Of a stretch of DNA of 64,000 nt, positions 1-15,626 are shown piece by piece. A model generated the notes under the pieces. The model worked only from the letters and a program-made list of their open reading frames with translations. It had not been told where the DNA came from and made no database searches. Origin of the DNA: Eunapius fragilis (taxonomy: Eukaryota > Porifera > Demospongiae > Spongillida > Spongillidae); the NCBI GenBank assembly GCA_963681505.1, contig OY811985.1, positions 5,074,529 through 5,138,528 on the forward strand, read 5' to 3'. A program made the position numbers and the translations under genes. Position 1 is the stretch's first letter. Each line of letters starts with the position of its first letter.

Positions 1-1661
1 TCTCTCTGAAGCAGACGTGCAAGCCAGTCACACCAGATGTAGCAGATGACGAGGAGCTGGTTTGGAGGGAGAAGGGATGCCAACATGTGAGATTATATAG
101 CTCTGCAGGGAAGTGGCACTTACTTGCATGCTAATGAGAAATGTGTTGACAAGGTCGAATATGGGATAGTGCAGGTATGACCAGTGGAGGACACTATAGC
201 AGAAGAACAAACAAGTCAATAGGGAAAGGCGGGTCAGAATTAGTAGTAGAAAGGTGGGAGATGGATGGGAAGAGTGAGGGGGAATAGAGTATGAGCAAGG
301 GGAGGGAGTAAGTTGTGGCTAGATCAGTGTAGTAGCTGAGATGATAAGGTGTGAAGCCAACTGATGACATAAATAGGTGACAACCTCAAATGGTAACCAG
401 AGGGAGGGTGGTTATACATTCTCTTCCCTCAATCCCCCTCCCACCCCCTTCAAATATGCAAACTTTAATGTGCTCTACAGCAAAAAAAATTTTTTTTGCC
501 ATTCGGCCATTGTACATTTAATGGTACTGTCTGGTAGCACAAGTCCCTTTAATATTGGGCCAAGATTTAAATCCTTTAGATCAAGCTGTCTAGTAGAGCT
601 ATCTATCAGTGCCATGACCATTAAAGCAAAAACCTTTTTTTTTTTTGGTATATTTGTAACCTCAGCGGATCACATTAAGGACATCAGACGGTTAGGTGTA
701 AGTTTTTAGCAATTGTACAGGGTTAGGGTACGCTTTACAATGCGGACTTCCGTAGCATGTACTGTGGTTACCAAACAAAGCTCAAATAAAATACCTATCC
801 CTTTTGTCGTGCAATGAAAGCTATTTAAACGCGAGTGACAAAAAGGTAGCATGCCCACAAAAAATGCCGCTGAGATCGGAGGCCGATTTCTACAGACCGC
901 GTACACGAACCGCTGCACGCTGCTGTTGTGCTGCCTAGAGGCATTAGGGGCACCGCATGCACACAAACAAATACCCGCGTGCAGACGGTACCTCAGAGTA
1001 CAGATGAGAGCCCCGATGTAGAAGAGTCCGTAACGTTGGTGATCGTTAGAACTGTAGCAGTGAAACTGAAATATCTGCGGAGCAATATGGAACGTTATGC
1101 ACATACCCTCCTCGTACACCGTACACATACACACAGAGACTTACTTACCCTTGCCACGCATCCAACCCATGTTACTGAACTGAGGACGATCATCAGAGTC
1201 AATCTGTTGATGCGTATCATATGTAAAGAGAGGGAAGGAGAGAAGGAGGGTAAAAGAAGAGAGGGAGAGAGATGGAGAACGAGGGGGAGAGTGGGAGAGA
1301 GATGGATCGAGTGCAAGGGGAGAGGGAGAGGGAGAGGAGGGAGAGAAAAAGGGAGGGCAGAACGATTTTTAGTGTCCACTGTGTAACGCCCTTAGCAAAC
1401 CCTCACATACCTTACGCATTCCTCCGGGCGCGCCTCGATATAACACAGCCGTCCATCGTTCTCGTCGTACGGCGAGGAGTTGGTGTATGTGTGCGGGGTG
1501 ACATTAATTGCTACCTGCATGTCGTGATGAGCCCCTCCCAACTGGCCGGGAGAACAAGTGCCAAGAGTCGTCTCGAAACGCTTGTAATTATCGCTCACGC
1601 TGCAAATTAAGAAATTACGTCGGTTGTAAACAAACATCTGAAAAATATCAATATGATTCAT
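1..1661 (-). CDS. Multi-pass membrane protein, partial at left edge
   Basis: I do not recognise the family. Exons joined by consistent GT-AG sites and phase are 1411-1661, 1149-1203, 992-1074, 124-193 and 1-56 (continuing off the window). The first exon encodes a polar, probably extracellular segment with cysteines (around LGTCSPGQLGG and RLCYIEARPEECV) and possible N-glycosylation sites (INVT, TNSS). Hydrophobic segments follow: LTLMIVLSSVTWVGCVA, then YGLFYIGALICTL, then PIFDLVNTFLISMQ running into LLVICYIWCDWLARLL. The helix spacing resembles a seven-pass receptor-like protein (GPR137/TPRA1-type layout), but no signature residue supports a name. The start is uncertain: ATG at 1661 or 1637, with 1637 next to a good acceptor, so an upstream exon is possible. 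The 3' end of tafazzin lies only about 120 bp upstream on the same strand. Confidence 0.55.
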
Positions 1662-1782
1662 TGCGTGTGCATGTGCCGGACACATGCAGGAGATAACTAC
1701 GCAGTTATTAAAAAATATATAATACTTTAGTACAGCCTCCAATGTGTAACAGAAAAGAACAGACTCTAGCCGGATTATGCAC

Positions 1783-4700
1783 TCATAGTGTTCTGAACTG
1801 CACAGGGAAGTTGGTCTGCCAGCTGTTGTGTAGAGCATGGGCACGAGGCTTTAGCTCCTCAAGAGTGTGCTGGATAGTGTCCGTCAACTGCTTGCGGAGC
1901 TCTACTGCTGTCGGAGCATACTGCTTCACCACTGCTGAAAAGTCGATTGGCTCTCCAACAAACACTGTAAGTTTCTGCACAATATGAAACAATTAGGATT
2001 AGAACGGAAAATGTGGGAGGATTAGAACGGAAAATGTGAGAAGGAGAAGTGGTCAAATCACACCCAGATACAAGCATCCTGGTAGCACTTTATATACCAA
2101 CCTTAAGTAGCCGAGGAAAGTAAGGTTTGCTGTTGGGAAGGATATCTTCCATACCTAGGAGAGAGGGAAGGCGATGAATGACAAAGAGGGTGAGGTATGA
2201 CCAAGACATTGACAATGACCAAGAAGACAAATTATGATGACCTATTATGACCAAGAAAGATGAGGGAACAGTGACCAAAAATATGACCAAGGTGAGGGAA
2301 CAATGACCAACCATGATCAATGATTACTAAGGTGAGGGAACCATGACCAGTGATGACCAAAGTGAGGGAACCATGACCAGTGATGACCAAGGTGAGGGAA
2401 CCATGACCAGTGATGACCAAGGTGAGGGAACCATGATCAGTGATGACCAAGGTGAGGGAACCATGACCAGTGATGACCAAGGTGAGGGAACCATGACCAG
2501 TGATGAACAAGGTGAGGGAACCATGACCAGTGATGACCAAGGTGAGGGAACCATGACCAGTGATGACCAAGGTGAGGGAACCATGACCAGTGATGACCAA
2601 GGTGAGGGAACCATGACCAGTGATGACCAAGGTGAGGGAACCATGACCAGTGATGACCAAGGTGAGGGAACCATGACCAGTGATGACCAAGGTGAGGGAA
2701 CCATGACCAGTGATGACAAAGGTGAGGAACACAAAGGCCAATACACTGACAAATAAGTAAAAGTGCACATACCAACATGCCAGAACGGAACAACAATGGG
2801 AAGAGTTTTGGCTTCTGCAATTAGACGACCCACACCTACAATTAAGTTGGCATTAACAAGAAGACCAGTGGTAATAATGTCTCACCCCACTTATATCGTA
2901 GTGATTCACCACGACAATTGATCTTGCCTTAAATTGCAAACAGGTGAGCCAGAAGATAACAATGTGATCTCCTAGTTTTGTTCCTCTCCTTACAAATCTA
3001 TTTACCTTCAGGATACATGTGAACCCAGCCTCCTTTGTCAAGTTGGGCCAAGCAGTGGTCCATCCCCTTCTGGTACACCCCCTCACCTACAGGAACAAGG
3101 AAACTTTGTTCAGTCCCCAGACCTTTAGCCAGAAATGCTCTATTAATTAGTACTTCATATAGCTAGCTACAACAATAATGTTGGTTCCATGGGGCATGAA
3201 CCCACTACTTTGTGATGGAGGTTTCATCTTGTTGACATTCATGCCACATCCCACCTTACGCCATAATGCATTATTTCACACAAAGAGGGAGTTGTAACAA
3301 AGGCCATTTTAAACAAGACGAAATAAAGTCCACCCAAAATCAAGCCATTTGCATATATCAAAAAGAAAAACTTTTTACTTTTGTAACCAAAACTTCATTG
3401 AGGCAAATGGATTTTGAGTAACAGTTTTTAATTTGATACAATTTGGATCACGTATTGCATATACCTGGAAACAGTCCATTGTACAAGTGCATCTACCCAA
3501 TATAATAGAGGCAGTGAAAAGTAAGATGGCATTATCGAAATATAACATGCAAGGCTTGAGGGAGTGGTTTTACACAAGTACTGGGATGTGATCAAGAACT
3601 GCCTCATGTAACAGTTTCCTTACCTCTTACAATAGGGACGACTTGTCCCCTGGAAAAGATAAAATTTGTCAACTTGTTAACAAATGTGTACTCTTTGGCA
3701 CCTGGTATCCTGTGTATTTACAAGGGGGAAGGGTGTGTGGGTGTGCGAATAAAATGAAATTGAAATGGTGAAGTGTAGGATGGGTAGAAAAAAGTTGAGG
3801 AGGAGGGGGAAGGAGAAATAGATATAGGAAACTAAGAAGCCCATGTCAACTAACCATCTCAGTCGGTTTTCTGTCACCATTCTTAACGAGAATGAACCTG
3901 CATAACAGATAATAAAATGAAATCGTTGAGACACTGGATACTATCTAATAACTTTAAAACTATATATGGGATCGTGGCAGCGAAAAGGAACCTAGCGCAT
4001 ATTATTAAAAAATTTCAGGAAGGAACTTCAAGGTTGACGCGTGCAATTAAAATGTACGCGTATTTAAAAAATTCAGGCCACTGTAACTCCATGATAGACA
4101 GACTAATTTCTAGTACATAAGAAAGAAGTTGTAGAGGGAAAGGTCCCTTTTCGCTGCCAAGATCCCATATATACATATATATATGGAACAGTGTCCAACA
4201 AATCACTCTTGTGATACTTTTTCAAATTTTCCAGGACAAGCAAAAGAAAAGTAACGCTCGCATTGAAATGTATGGCTAATTATAAATTCAGTGCCTAATA
4301 ACTTTATGATGGGTAGTCCAATTTATGATGCGTAAGGACCATTTGATAGAAGCTCTTTGGAGTTCACGGAAAATTTAAAAAATTGAAAACTTGAAAAACT
4401 ACCCAAAAGGGTGATTTTGCTAGGCCCTGTCCCATATATATTTATCTTCCAACTGACAATTCTAGAATGGAATAATATCAGAAACAGTTATCCTCCGAAA
4501 GCATCAGGCATCTTTGTGGATCCAGTATCTTAAGACTCCTCCCAATAAATAAATGCACCAGAGTACAACAGTGCATACAACATGTTGAGGGGGGGGGGGG
4601 GGGGGGGGGATGATGAAGTTGCATACAACATATTGAGGGGTGGATGATGAAGTTGCATACAACATGTTGAGGGGGGGGATGATGAAGTTGCATACAACAT

Positions 4701-5630
4701 ATTGAGGGGGGATGATGAAGTTGCATACAACATGTTGAGGGGGGGGGGGATGATGAAGTTGCATACAACATATTGAGGGGTGGATGATGAAGTTGCATAC
4801 AACATGTTGAGGGGGGGGATGATGAAGTTGCATACAACATATTGAGGGGGGGGGGATGATGAAGTTGCATACAACATATTGAGGGGTGGATGATGAAGTT
4901 GCATACAACATGTTGAGGGGGGGGGGATGATGAAGTTGCATACAACATATTGAGGGGTGGATGATGAAGTTGCATACAACATGTTGAGGGGGGGGATGAT
5001 GAAGTTGCATACAACATATTGAGGGGGGGGGGATGATGAAGTTGCATACAACATATTGAGGGGGGATGATGAAGTTGCAGACACATATGTATATCAAAAC
5101 TGAAAGGTGTCTTAGGCCAGTTGAATATTGGATGTCAAAGGATGCATGCAAATTCTGTGAACTCAAACAGGCATGTGTGCACTTTTGTTGAGACAATACA
5201 CCACTGGAAAAAGTTACTACATTCATCCATTCAGTTGCTCCATTCACTGCAGCAAAATTCTACCAAGTAACAACAAACATTACCATATGACCAGCATGAG
5301 CTTTGCTGGGGGGGGGGGGGGGGGGGAGCTAATATACAACATCCCATGAGGGTTATCAGTAATGTCACAATGCTAACATCCCATGGAGCCCATAAGCAAT
5401 TACCCCAATACCCCCCCCCCCCCCCCCATGGAGGTTTACACCATGGGACACATGATGTGTGTGCTGCAGGCACACCATGAAGCCAGAACACTGGGCTTAC
5501 CCCAAACACCAGGGTCATCCACAAAGGACACATGGTTGCACACGGTGATGAGGGGGGTTCCCTGAGGCCTGTCAAAGATGGCCCACTTCAGAGTGGCATG
5601 GTTCTTGTACTGAACTCTTTGGGCCAACCC

Positions 5631-5702
<72 letters not shown>

Positions 5703-6075
5703 AATAATATAGGATATCCCACCTACGTAGCTAAATAATATAAATCCTTCGACAATACCGCGCCAAAGCAAACTTTAAACGGCACGCACAAATCACACAT
5801 TTACACACATACACTCAAAAGTCAAATAAAACGGACTATGGCTTCACCACTCACATCATAGCCTAACAGCCCGTAACCCTTAACGGTCACAAGTACGTTT
5901 ATACAGCTCCTTTCCAACATGTACTTGTTTACGTGGTCCGTTTACGTTTACATCGTTACTTACTCATCACAGCTTTTGCAAGGAGAAAGACTGAGCCCTG
6001 AACGATGAGCGAGCTAGCTCGCCACCGATACCCGAAATTGTCCGGAAATGGCCATTCTCGTGGATTCGATGGCAT
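1783..6075 (-). CDS. TAFAZZIN: Tafazzin, phospholipid-lysophospholipid transacylase
   Basis: Remodels cardiolipin acyl chains at mitochondrial membranes. Nine exons: 5964-6075, 5501-5629, 3855-3897, 3624-3709, 3006-3086, 2886-2927, 2773-2835, 2102-2154 and 1783-1974. They total 801 nt, 266 aa, against 262 for the common human isoform. The N terminus has the family's WPFP motif and a hydrophobic segment. The acyltransferase HX4D motif is NHVSFVDD, followed by [26 protein letters not shown] and [10 protein letters not shown]. The C terminus keeps the [10 protein letters not shown] helix. All junction phases agree. The large introns hold a 30-bp minisatellite, a G-rich 35 to 40-bp minisatellite and two fold-back elements. 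The start codon lies 79 bp from that of TTLL1 on the other strand. Confidence 0.93.
2278..2742. repeat. 30-bp minisatellite in tafazzin intron
   Basis: About 15 near-identical copies of a 30-bp unit built on ATGACCAGTGATGACC then AAGGTGAGGGAACC. It is open in several frames on both strands, but the proteins are pure repeats and the array lies between tafazzin exons 2102-2154 and 2773-2835. Confidence 0.95.
3961..4172. mobile_element. MITE-like element, copy 1
   Basis: Terminal inverted repeats face each other: TATATATGGGATCGTGGCAG on the left and TCGCTGCCAAGATCCCATAT on the right. The interior is short and AT-rich with no protein. A related element with the same termini and interior lies at 46328-46594. 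The termini begin in alternating TA, so a TA target-site duplication is possible but cannot be separated from the repeat. It lies in a tafazzin intron. Confidence 0.7.
4175..4443. mobile_element. Diverged MITE-like element, copy 2
   Basis: It directly follows the previous element. The ends ATATATATGGAACAGTGTCC and GGCCCTGTCCCATATATAT are imperfect inverted repeats. The interior shares diverged blocks with copy 1 (aaattttccagga, aaatgtatggcta, ttcagtgcc...taa), so it looks like an older member of the same family. Confidence 0.5.
4568..5075. repeat. Minisatellite with variable G runs, tafazzin intron
   Basis: About 13 copies of GATGATGAAGTTGCATACAA followed by CAT(A/G)TTGAGG and a run of 4 to about 20 G. 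Length variation is mainly in the G run. Open reading frames on the minus strand are a by-product of the repeat. Confidence 0.93.
5634..5698. repeat. (TG)n microsatellite
   Basis: Uninterrupted TG dinucleotides of about 65 bp. They begin a few bases from the acceptor of the second tafazzin exon (5501-5629, minus strand), where they act as a CA tract upstream of the exon. Confidence 0.95.
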
Positions 6076-6154
6076 AGCCGCAGCTGATGTATGTACGTGT
6101 ACAAAAATTCTATGCCCGTGGTGGTTATGAGGTTAAAAAAGTTATTTTGTTGCC
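6076..6154. promoter_or_regulatory. Short head-to-head intergenic region of TAFAZZIN and TTLL1
   Basis: Only 79 bp separate the two start codons, so the 5' UTRs and the core promoter(s) must be shared or overlap the first exons. No TATA box is evident. Inference from layout. Confidence 0.5.
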
Positions 6155-9470
<3,316 letters not shown>

Positions 9471-9943
9471 CTCTACACATACACACAGACACCTATACAC
9501 ACATGATAATGGCAAAGATTATATAATCACTTGAAAATGGCTTTTGTACCACAATCTCCCCAGGGGTGGTGGTTTTGGTGTCCAATACATGAACACTCCC
9601 CAAAATTGGGCTTCCTTATGTTCCCTCCTCTTTCCTCCCAATATCCCTACAACTACGATACCCTAGAGAGATCACACTCAACCAATGCTAATCTAAATCC
9701 AAAAGCTACAACATCACAACTCCAGCGTGCCACAAATTTTATATTATAAATGAAAACGATGTCTTAGGGAGCAAGTGAATGGGTACATTTCAAGACATGA
9801 AGTTTGAAAGGCCTACATGTGTTACCTAGGAAATAGCAATGCACAGATTATGAGTTATCACCATTGTTTTATAACTACATGAGGCTGATTGGGTCTGTGA
9901 AAAATAATGAAACAACTGGATGTAATGGTTCACCATTAGATCA
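9471..9943. other. Intergenic, tail-to-tail between TTLL1 and SPC24
   Basis: No gene seen. AT-rich sequence holding the 3' UTRs of two converging genes. Confidence 0.6.
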
Positions 9944-12442
9944 TCACACCAAGCTCCACATCAGGTCTGTTATGTCACAAGCAGACTGTTTTGTGAAGTC
10001 AAACTCAAAACTCTGAATTTCACCTCTCTGCTTTCTGAGATCTGGGGGTTAGACAGGTTAAGAAATATAATGTCGTGTGAGCTATTCTCTGTTACCATCA
10101 TGCAATGCTAATTGTTCTAATATAAGGTAACAGCTAATAACTAATTGAGGATACAGCCCCTGACGTTTCTTTCATCTGATGCAAGATCAAATTCAATGTG
10201 GGCCACAGTCTGCAGTAGCTTTGAGAATTCTCTGTAAAGCAGATAATGCACAAAATTTAGCATTTCAGCTGTTGTAAAGTTCCCGTATATTACACTACAT
10301 ATGAATTAGTGCCTTTAACAAACTCCTTGGTGTGTCTTCAAACTACCACTCCTCTCCAGCCTACATCCATTGACAATTTAATACACCGTATTGTTTTGAT
10401 GTCTCTTTCCTTAACCCAGAGGGTACTATTTGTCAGATGCATCTTGGATTAATTCACTGCCAGGTTTGGAACACTTGTAACATAGATGGTGTGCTCCAAT
10501 ACTGCTCAAAGAGAAGTTCAGATTCTCAATGTGTCATAACCAACCTGACAGTCAGATATGTTTGTCTTATTTGATAAATCATTTTGCGAAGTCAACTATT
10601 ATAAAGCTGATCTGCCAAAATGTCTCCATGTAGATTATGCCCTTACATTAGCTGTAAGTCATCCACATGCAATTACCTGTAGTTTAAAAGTACCAATGCA
10701 AAGCCCCATCCCTGTACCACAAAGCCCCACACCTGTCCTACAAGACACCATACCTGTACCACAAGGTCCCATACCTGTCCCATAAGACCCCATACCTGTC
10801 CCACAAGGCCTTACAAGGCCCCATACCTGTTCCACAAGTCCCCATACCGTCCCACAAGGCCGTACAAGGCCCCATACCTGTCCCACAAGGCCCCATACCT
10901 GTCCCTACTGATCTTCTTTAGCTCTTGTTGGAGCACCTCCAGCTCAGCTTTCCTGCTTGTTATCTGCTCCTTCAAGGAGCCTATTTTCTTCTTTATGGTC
11001 TCAGAACTGGGTACTGTGCCATTGGTGTAAGGGATGCCCAGTGCTATACAGTACTCCTTTGTCATCTCCTCCTTCAACAGGGCCTCTTTTCCTTTCAAGC
11101 CTGGTTGTTGGGGGAATCAGAAGAAACACAGTAAACCTTCCTGTGGAACTGAGTCCAGAGCATCAAAAAATTGAATGGGCAAAATTTATGTAAAGCAGTA
11201 CTTTTCAAAGTGGTTTGCACACTGGCAGATGTAGCACTCCTAATAATGAAGAAATGCCAAACCTCCATCATTACAAAGTGGGTATGGTCAAACTTCCATC
11301 ATGACAAAGAGAGTGTGGAAGCAGTTATCAAACAAGTGGAACCCATGACGGAGTGGGTGAAGATGTGGGGAGGGGGGGGGGGGGGCAAGAAAGGGAGGGA
11401 GGGAAGGGTAGACAAATGAAAAAAAAAGTACTATCTAGCAACGCAAACAATATATGTTTTTGAACATGACGCTGAACATTTATTTATCCATATTTATAAA
11501 GTCAGCTTTCATTTGGATCACTGTTTTTCAATAGACAAAGCACATTATCTGCTAATACTTAGAACTACAAGGGAGTGTCCTCTATATTCTGATATTTAGG
11601 CAAGCAGACATGACAGGATGCAGTGAAGTTCCTAATTCATTCACCCACCCTCACTCCCAACCCATCGCATCCTCACTCCCACCCACCACACCTCACTCCC
11701 ACCCACCCACCTCACTCCCACCCACCACACCCTCACTCCCACCCACCACACCCTCGCTCCCACCCAGCACACCCTCGCTCCCACCCAGCACACCCTCACT
11801 CCCACCCACCACGCCCTCACTCCCACCCACCACGCCCTCACTCCCACCCACCACACCCTCACTCCCACCCACCACACCTCACTCCCACCCACCACACCCT
11901 CACTCCCACCCACTACACCCTCACTCCCACCCACCACACCCTCACCCCACCCCCACATAGGCAGCATTTCTCCAAACATAAGACCACTATTCCCATTTCC
12001 AAAGTGAGATGCCCATGTATGGGGTGTACTTTACTTGTATCTGCGAAATCACACCTAGAATAGGTATTATTTATCCTTGCCCCCCCCCCCCCCCCCCCCC
12101 CCCAAGTCATACATGTAGTGTTATCTTTTGTCGGACCTTCTTCATTAACCACACCCACCGCAAAAACGCATTTTGAGAGGAACTAACTGCGCCAGGCATC
12201 AATAAAATCAAACGGAGCTACTAAGCAGATTACTTACTACACAAATTGCTGCTAATCTCACCTTCTATCGCCTTCTCAATGTTTACGCTTTCCTTCACAA
12301 GTATCTCTTTCGTTTCCGTAGCAGAGTCTCGTATATCGTGTATATCTTCATCTTCACGTTCTATATGCTGTTGAAGCTCGTGCCCAAACTTTAGCAAGCT
12401 TTCCACGTTTTTCAGGCACAGATCCAACTGCGCAGCATTCAT
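9944..12442 (-). CDS. SPC24: SPC24, NDC80 kinetochore complex subunit
   Basis: SPC24 pairs with SPC25 and anchors the NDC80 complex to the inner kinetochore. Four exons: 12238-12442, 10909-11100, 10155-10229 and 9944-10041. They total 570 nt, 189 aa (human 197). The N-terminal two thirds is an acidic heptad-type coiled coil (EEKAIEGEIS-like and LKEQITSRKAELEVLQQELK stretches). The C terminus has the family's globular head: IEFDLASDERNVRG corresponds to the IEWDYECEPGMVKG region, and the protein ends DLMWSLV as in YLWSLV. Exon phases fit across all three introns. The donor of exon 1 is a consensus GTAAGT. The third intron boundary was chosen from two or three options. Confidence 0.82.
10690..10905. 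repeat. CCCCATACCTGTCCCACAAG-type minisatellite
   Basis: About ten imperfect copies of a 20 to 21-bp unit in SPC24 intron 2, starting right at the donor of exon 10909-11100. Confidence 0.9.
11640..11960. repeat. CTCACTCCCACCCACCACAC minisatellite
   Basis: About 16 copies of a 19 to 20-bp pyrimidine-rich unit in SPC24 intron 1, open in several frames by composition only. Confidence 0.93.
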
Positions 12443-13252
12443 ATTTTCCCGCCGAAAAAGAGGATAAAGCTCCACCTACTAGTTTCGTCCCCAGGCCCAC
12501 ATACACAAGCAACTGGTTTGACTTAGCGGTTTTGTATATGAGGCTAACTCCAATCCAACTTGGTACATTGCTTTTTCGTTTGAAATCATATCCATATGGA
12601 AAGCGAATGATATAATGGACAGCTCCAATAAATTTCGTCTCGTTTATTGTTATACAAATTCCGCATTGAATCGCTAATACAAGATGCCTTTGCATAAGAT
12701 GTAAAGGCACCTGGGCCAAAGACACCTGATGTCCGATAGAATTTGGACAGAAGAGATGTGTTTGTGCTATGGTTTTTCTTCTTCCGTCAAGTTTTGCCCG
12801 CAAAGCTGCAACAGCTAGATTAAGCCATTATTACTGAAATCAGTAGCACCTTTTAATTAATATTCGTCGTGCAGAACATACAAAAGCACTGAAACAATGA
12901 CTAAAATGGGACCGGGAAAATGAAATAGGCCTACATTCCTCAGCATATACTATTTTATTTCAGAGCAGGAGTGTGCTAAATGTGTTGAAAATCGCATTTC
13001 TTTAATCGTTCAGACCCTTTGACTGGTTAATTAATTTAACCGTTTTGCGGATGTCATCGTTTTTAAAACAGTTATACATCCTGTTCAGGTGAGTAGGGAC
13101 GTCTGCGAACGCAGCGTGTGGTAAGCTAAGCGTAGCTCAATAGTGTTTTTCTCTTGTTCGCATGTTGCGTGAAGTGTTGCTGAGCACGGACTACAATTGG
13201 GATATTATTACGTTTTAACGCGCACGTGGATACATACTGGCATGTGTGTCGA

Positions 13253-13307
<55 letters not shown>

Positions 13308-13353
13308 AACGTGCGCGCGTGGATACATGCTTGCATGTTTGCATGTGTGTCAA

Positions 13354-13392
<39 letters not shown>

Positions 13393-13518
13393 TGAACGTG
13401 CGCTCGTGGATACATGCTTGCATGTTTGCATGTGTGTCGAATGTGTGTGTGTGTGTGTTTTTTTTTTTTTTGAACGTGCGCGCGTGGATACATGCTTGCA
13501 TGTTTGCATGTGTGTCGA

Positions 13519-13563
<45 letters not shown>

Positions 13564-13987
13564 AACGTGCGCGCGTGGATACCTGCTTGCATGTTTGCAT
13601 GTGTGTCGAATATGTGTGTGTGTGCGTGCGTGGTGTGTGTTTTTGAACGTGCGCGCGTGGTTACTGCATGCTTGCATGTTTGCATGTGTGTCGAATGTGT
13701 GTTTTTAAATACTTTAACACGTTCATCCTATTACGATATCGAGGAACGTGAAGGGGCCGCGGGAACCGGACCAGTGAATGGTTGACCCTGTGTAAGGGGC
13801 TTGCTATGATGACATTATTGTTAACTGAATGCCTTCGAAATGTGTAAAAGTGATAAACACCCATTTCTACATGTTTAATATCACACGCACACACACACTC
13901 ACACGCACGCACGCACGCACGCACGCACGCACTCACGCACGCACACACCTATGCACAACACACGCGCATGACACAGCTCATTTGTTG
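12443..13987. other. Intergenic between SPC24 and the twin-CX9C gene
   Basis: Head-to-head gap of about 1.5 kb. The left half is unremarkable AT-rich DNA with the presumed SPC24 promoter. The right half is a compound repeat (see 13252-13705) and a CACG-rich run at 13883-13950. The open frames here are repeat or chance frames. Confidence 0.6.
13252..13705. repeat. Compound repeat of (GT)n and a 50-bp spacer
   Basis: Six rounds of a variable (GT)n run followed by a conserved block: TTGAACGTGCGCGCGTGGAT then ACATGCTTGCATGTTTGCAT then GTGTGTCGAATG. The repeat period is roughly 65 to 130 bp depending on GT length. It lies upstream of the twin-CX9C gene. Confidence 0.93.
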
Positions 13988-15514
13988 ATGGAAGGCAAGC
14001 TGTTTGGTCGTACAGAGGAGGAGAAGCAAAGGCTCGAGGAAATCAAATCACAGTCGATTGGTGCCTGTGAATACCAGCGGGCACAGCTTAAGCGTTGTTT
14101 CAGGGAAAGCTGGTTTGGCTGGTGCAGTAGGGAACAGAAGACGTTCTGGGAGTGCTTTTTAAAGGTAAGGAGACATTTTTTTCACTCTTGGGAGTGGGTA
14201 ATGGAGACATTGCCTGTGGAAAGTAAATCAAACCAAATACAATGTAGAAACACAATGATAAGATCTCAAATAGAATGCCTTACAATGTGACTACCTAAAA
14301 AGATTTCGAAATGAGAGCATTGCTTTTGTTCAAATTAAAATTATTGTATTGTATTATATCGTAGAGATATTTTTCGTCTAATTCATTTTCTGATTCCTTG
14401 ATGGCATGATGTAACCCTAATTAGTACCAGTAAACCCTTAATTGACTGGTATGTTATTAACCATTTAGCCTTAGAACTGTAACAAGTTATGAGCATGTTT
14501 GTATGATGACATGAGCCAGGGAGGTGAGGGTGAGGGTGGGGAGGGGTGGTATACAACACATCATTACCCAGATGCATCTATGTTTGATAATATGCTAAGC
14601 TAACCAAAGTCTGCCTAAATGAGTTTCAGTGCAAAAAGGCGAAGTGGAGAGTTCTCTTTGCTTGCTTGCATGTGAAAACATTGTGCAGAGGGGCTTTGCA
14701 AAGTATCGCAGTGGATAAAAGTCCCCAAACTTACTATTCTTTTTTGTCTGGCCGCTTGTGGAAATAGTCGATCCTATTTATAGCAGTAATTACTGTATTG
14801 AGCTAGAAAGGTTGGGCTTTAATTAGTTAATGCAGCTAGAAAGGTACTGCACAAATCAGATGTAATAGGTGATGAAAATTCCATATACTCAAAGTGAGGG
14901 TGGGGGGGGGGGGGGGGCCAAAAAAAGAAAAAGTTCCATTATTAGAGCTGACTAGTTGGGTCCTCAGACTAGGAGGTATTGATCAATTGATCTTAGTGTG
15001 TGTGTGTGTGTGTGTATGATCATAGGGTTACGTGATCTGACTAACTGCTGTGTGGTATGTGTGTACATGTACATACGATCATAATCACAGGTGTAACTAT
15101 TAACCTTGTCCTGCTATAATATTTAGTACAAATAACATTGGGCGGTTTTCTAGTTATTGTTCGTGTCCATCAGGCCACCTGTTATAACCGCAAAGACTAT
15201 CCAATGTTATTTGTACTAAGTGTGCTATGTTGGCTTGGGACTTCCAGAGCCACCTGGACCCAGGGCATACCGATATGGCGCAGTATTTTTAATGTGCCTG
15301 TCTGTATCATCATTTATCATTGGGTATACATGGGAGTGGTGATGCCCCCACCCACCCAGTCATTATCGAAGGGATGTTTTATGATCACTATTTTCTTTGG
15401 CATTGTTCATGTCAGGAGAGGGAACAGCTGCTTCTGAAGGACCAGGTTAGTAGAGGAGTGCACATTCCCGATAACCACTGGAGCCAGTCTCACCCTGAGA
15501 AGGAAGGTAAGTAG
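13988..15514 (+). CDS. Small twin-CX9C (CHCH) protein
   Basis: Two exons, 13988-14164 and 15416-15514, encode 91 aa. Two CX9C motifs are exact: CEYQRAQLKRC and CSREQKTFWEC, separated by eight residues FRESWFGW. This is the hallmark of proteins oxidised by MIA40 in the mitochondrial intermembrane space, many of them respiratory-chain assembly factors. An acidic helix precedes the motif (RTEEEKQRLEEIKSQ) and a charged helix follows (EREQLLLKDQ). The spacing and tail do not match any member I know (COX17, COX19, CMC1, CMC2, COA4, COA6, TRIAP1), so no name is given. The stop overlaps a strong GTAAGT, so extra 3' splicing is possible. The first Met of the exon was chosen. Confidence 0.75.
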
Positions 15515-15626
15515 TGCGTGTGTGAGCACAGCCATTAGTTAAAATAGTCCCCTCCCCCCCCCCCCCAAAAAAAAAAAAAAAAAAGTTGTTAGACTCACTT
15601 ACACCTTCCTCAGGCACAGCTTCAAA

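Noticed and set aside
706-1134. 142-codon minus-strand frame
   Set aside because: Only the 992-1074 part fits as an exon; the rest reads through a GTACCG donor.
4478-5247. Minus-strand frames with CMQLHHPP-type repeats
   Set aside because: Minisatellite in a tafazzin intron.
12354-12803. 149-codon minus-strand frame upstream of SPC24
   Set aside because: Overlaps SPC24 exon 1 in another frame and has no family features.
15507-15626. Possible fusion of the twin-CX9C gene to synaptotagmin-like A by the GTAAGT at 15507
   Set aside because: The in-frame stop and the natural Met plus cysteine cluster at 15627 favour two genes, though a bicistronic or read-through transcript cannot be excluded.
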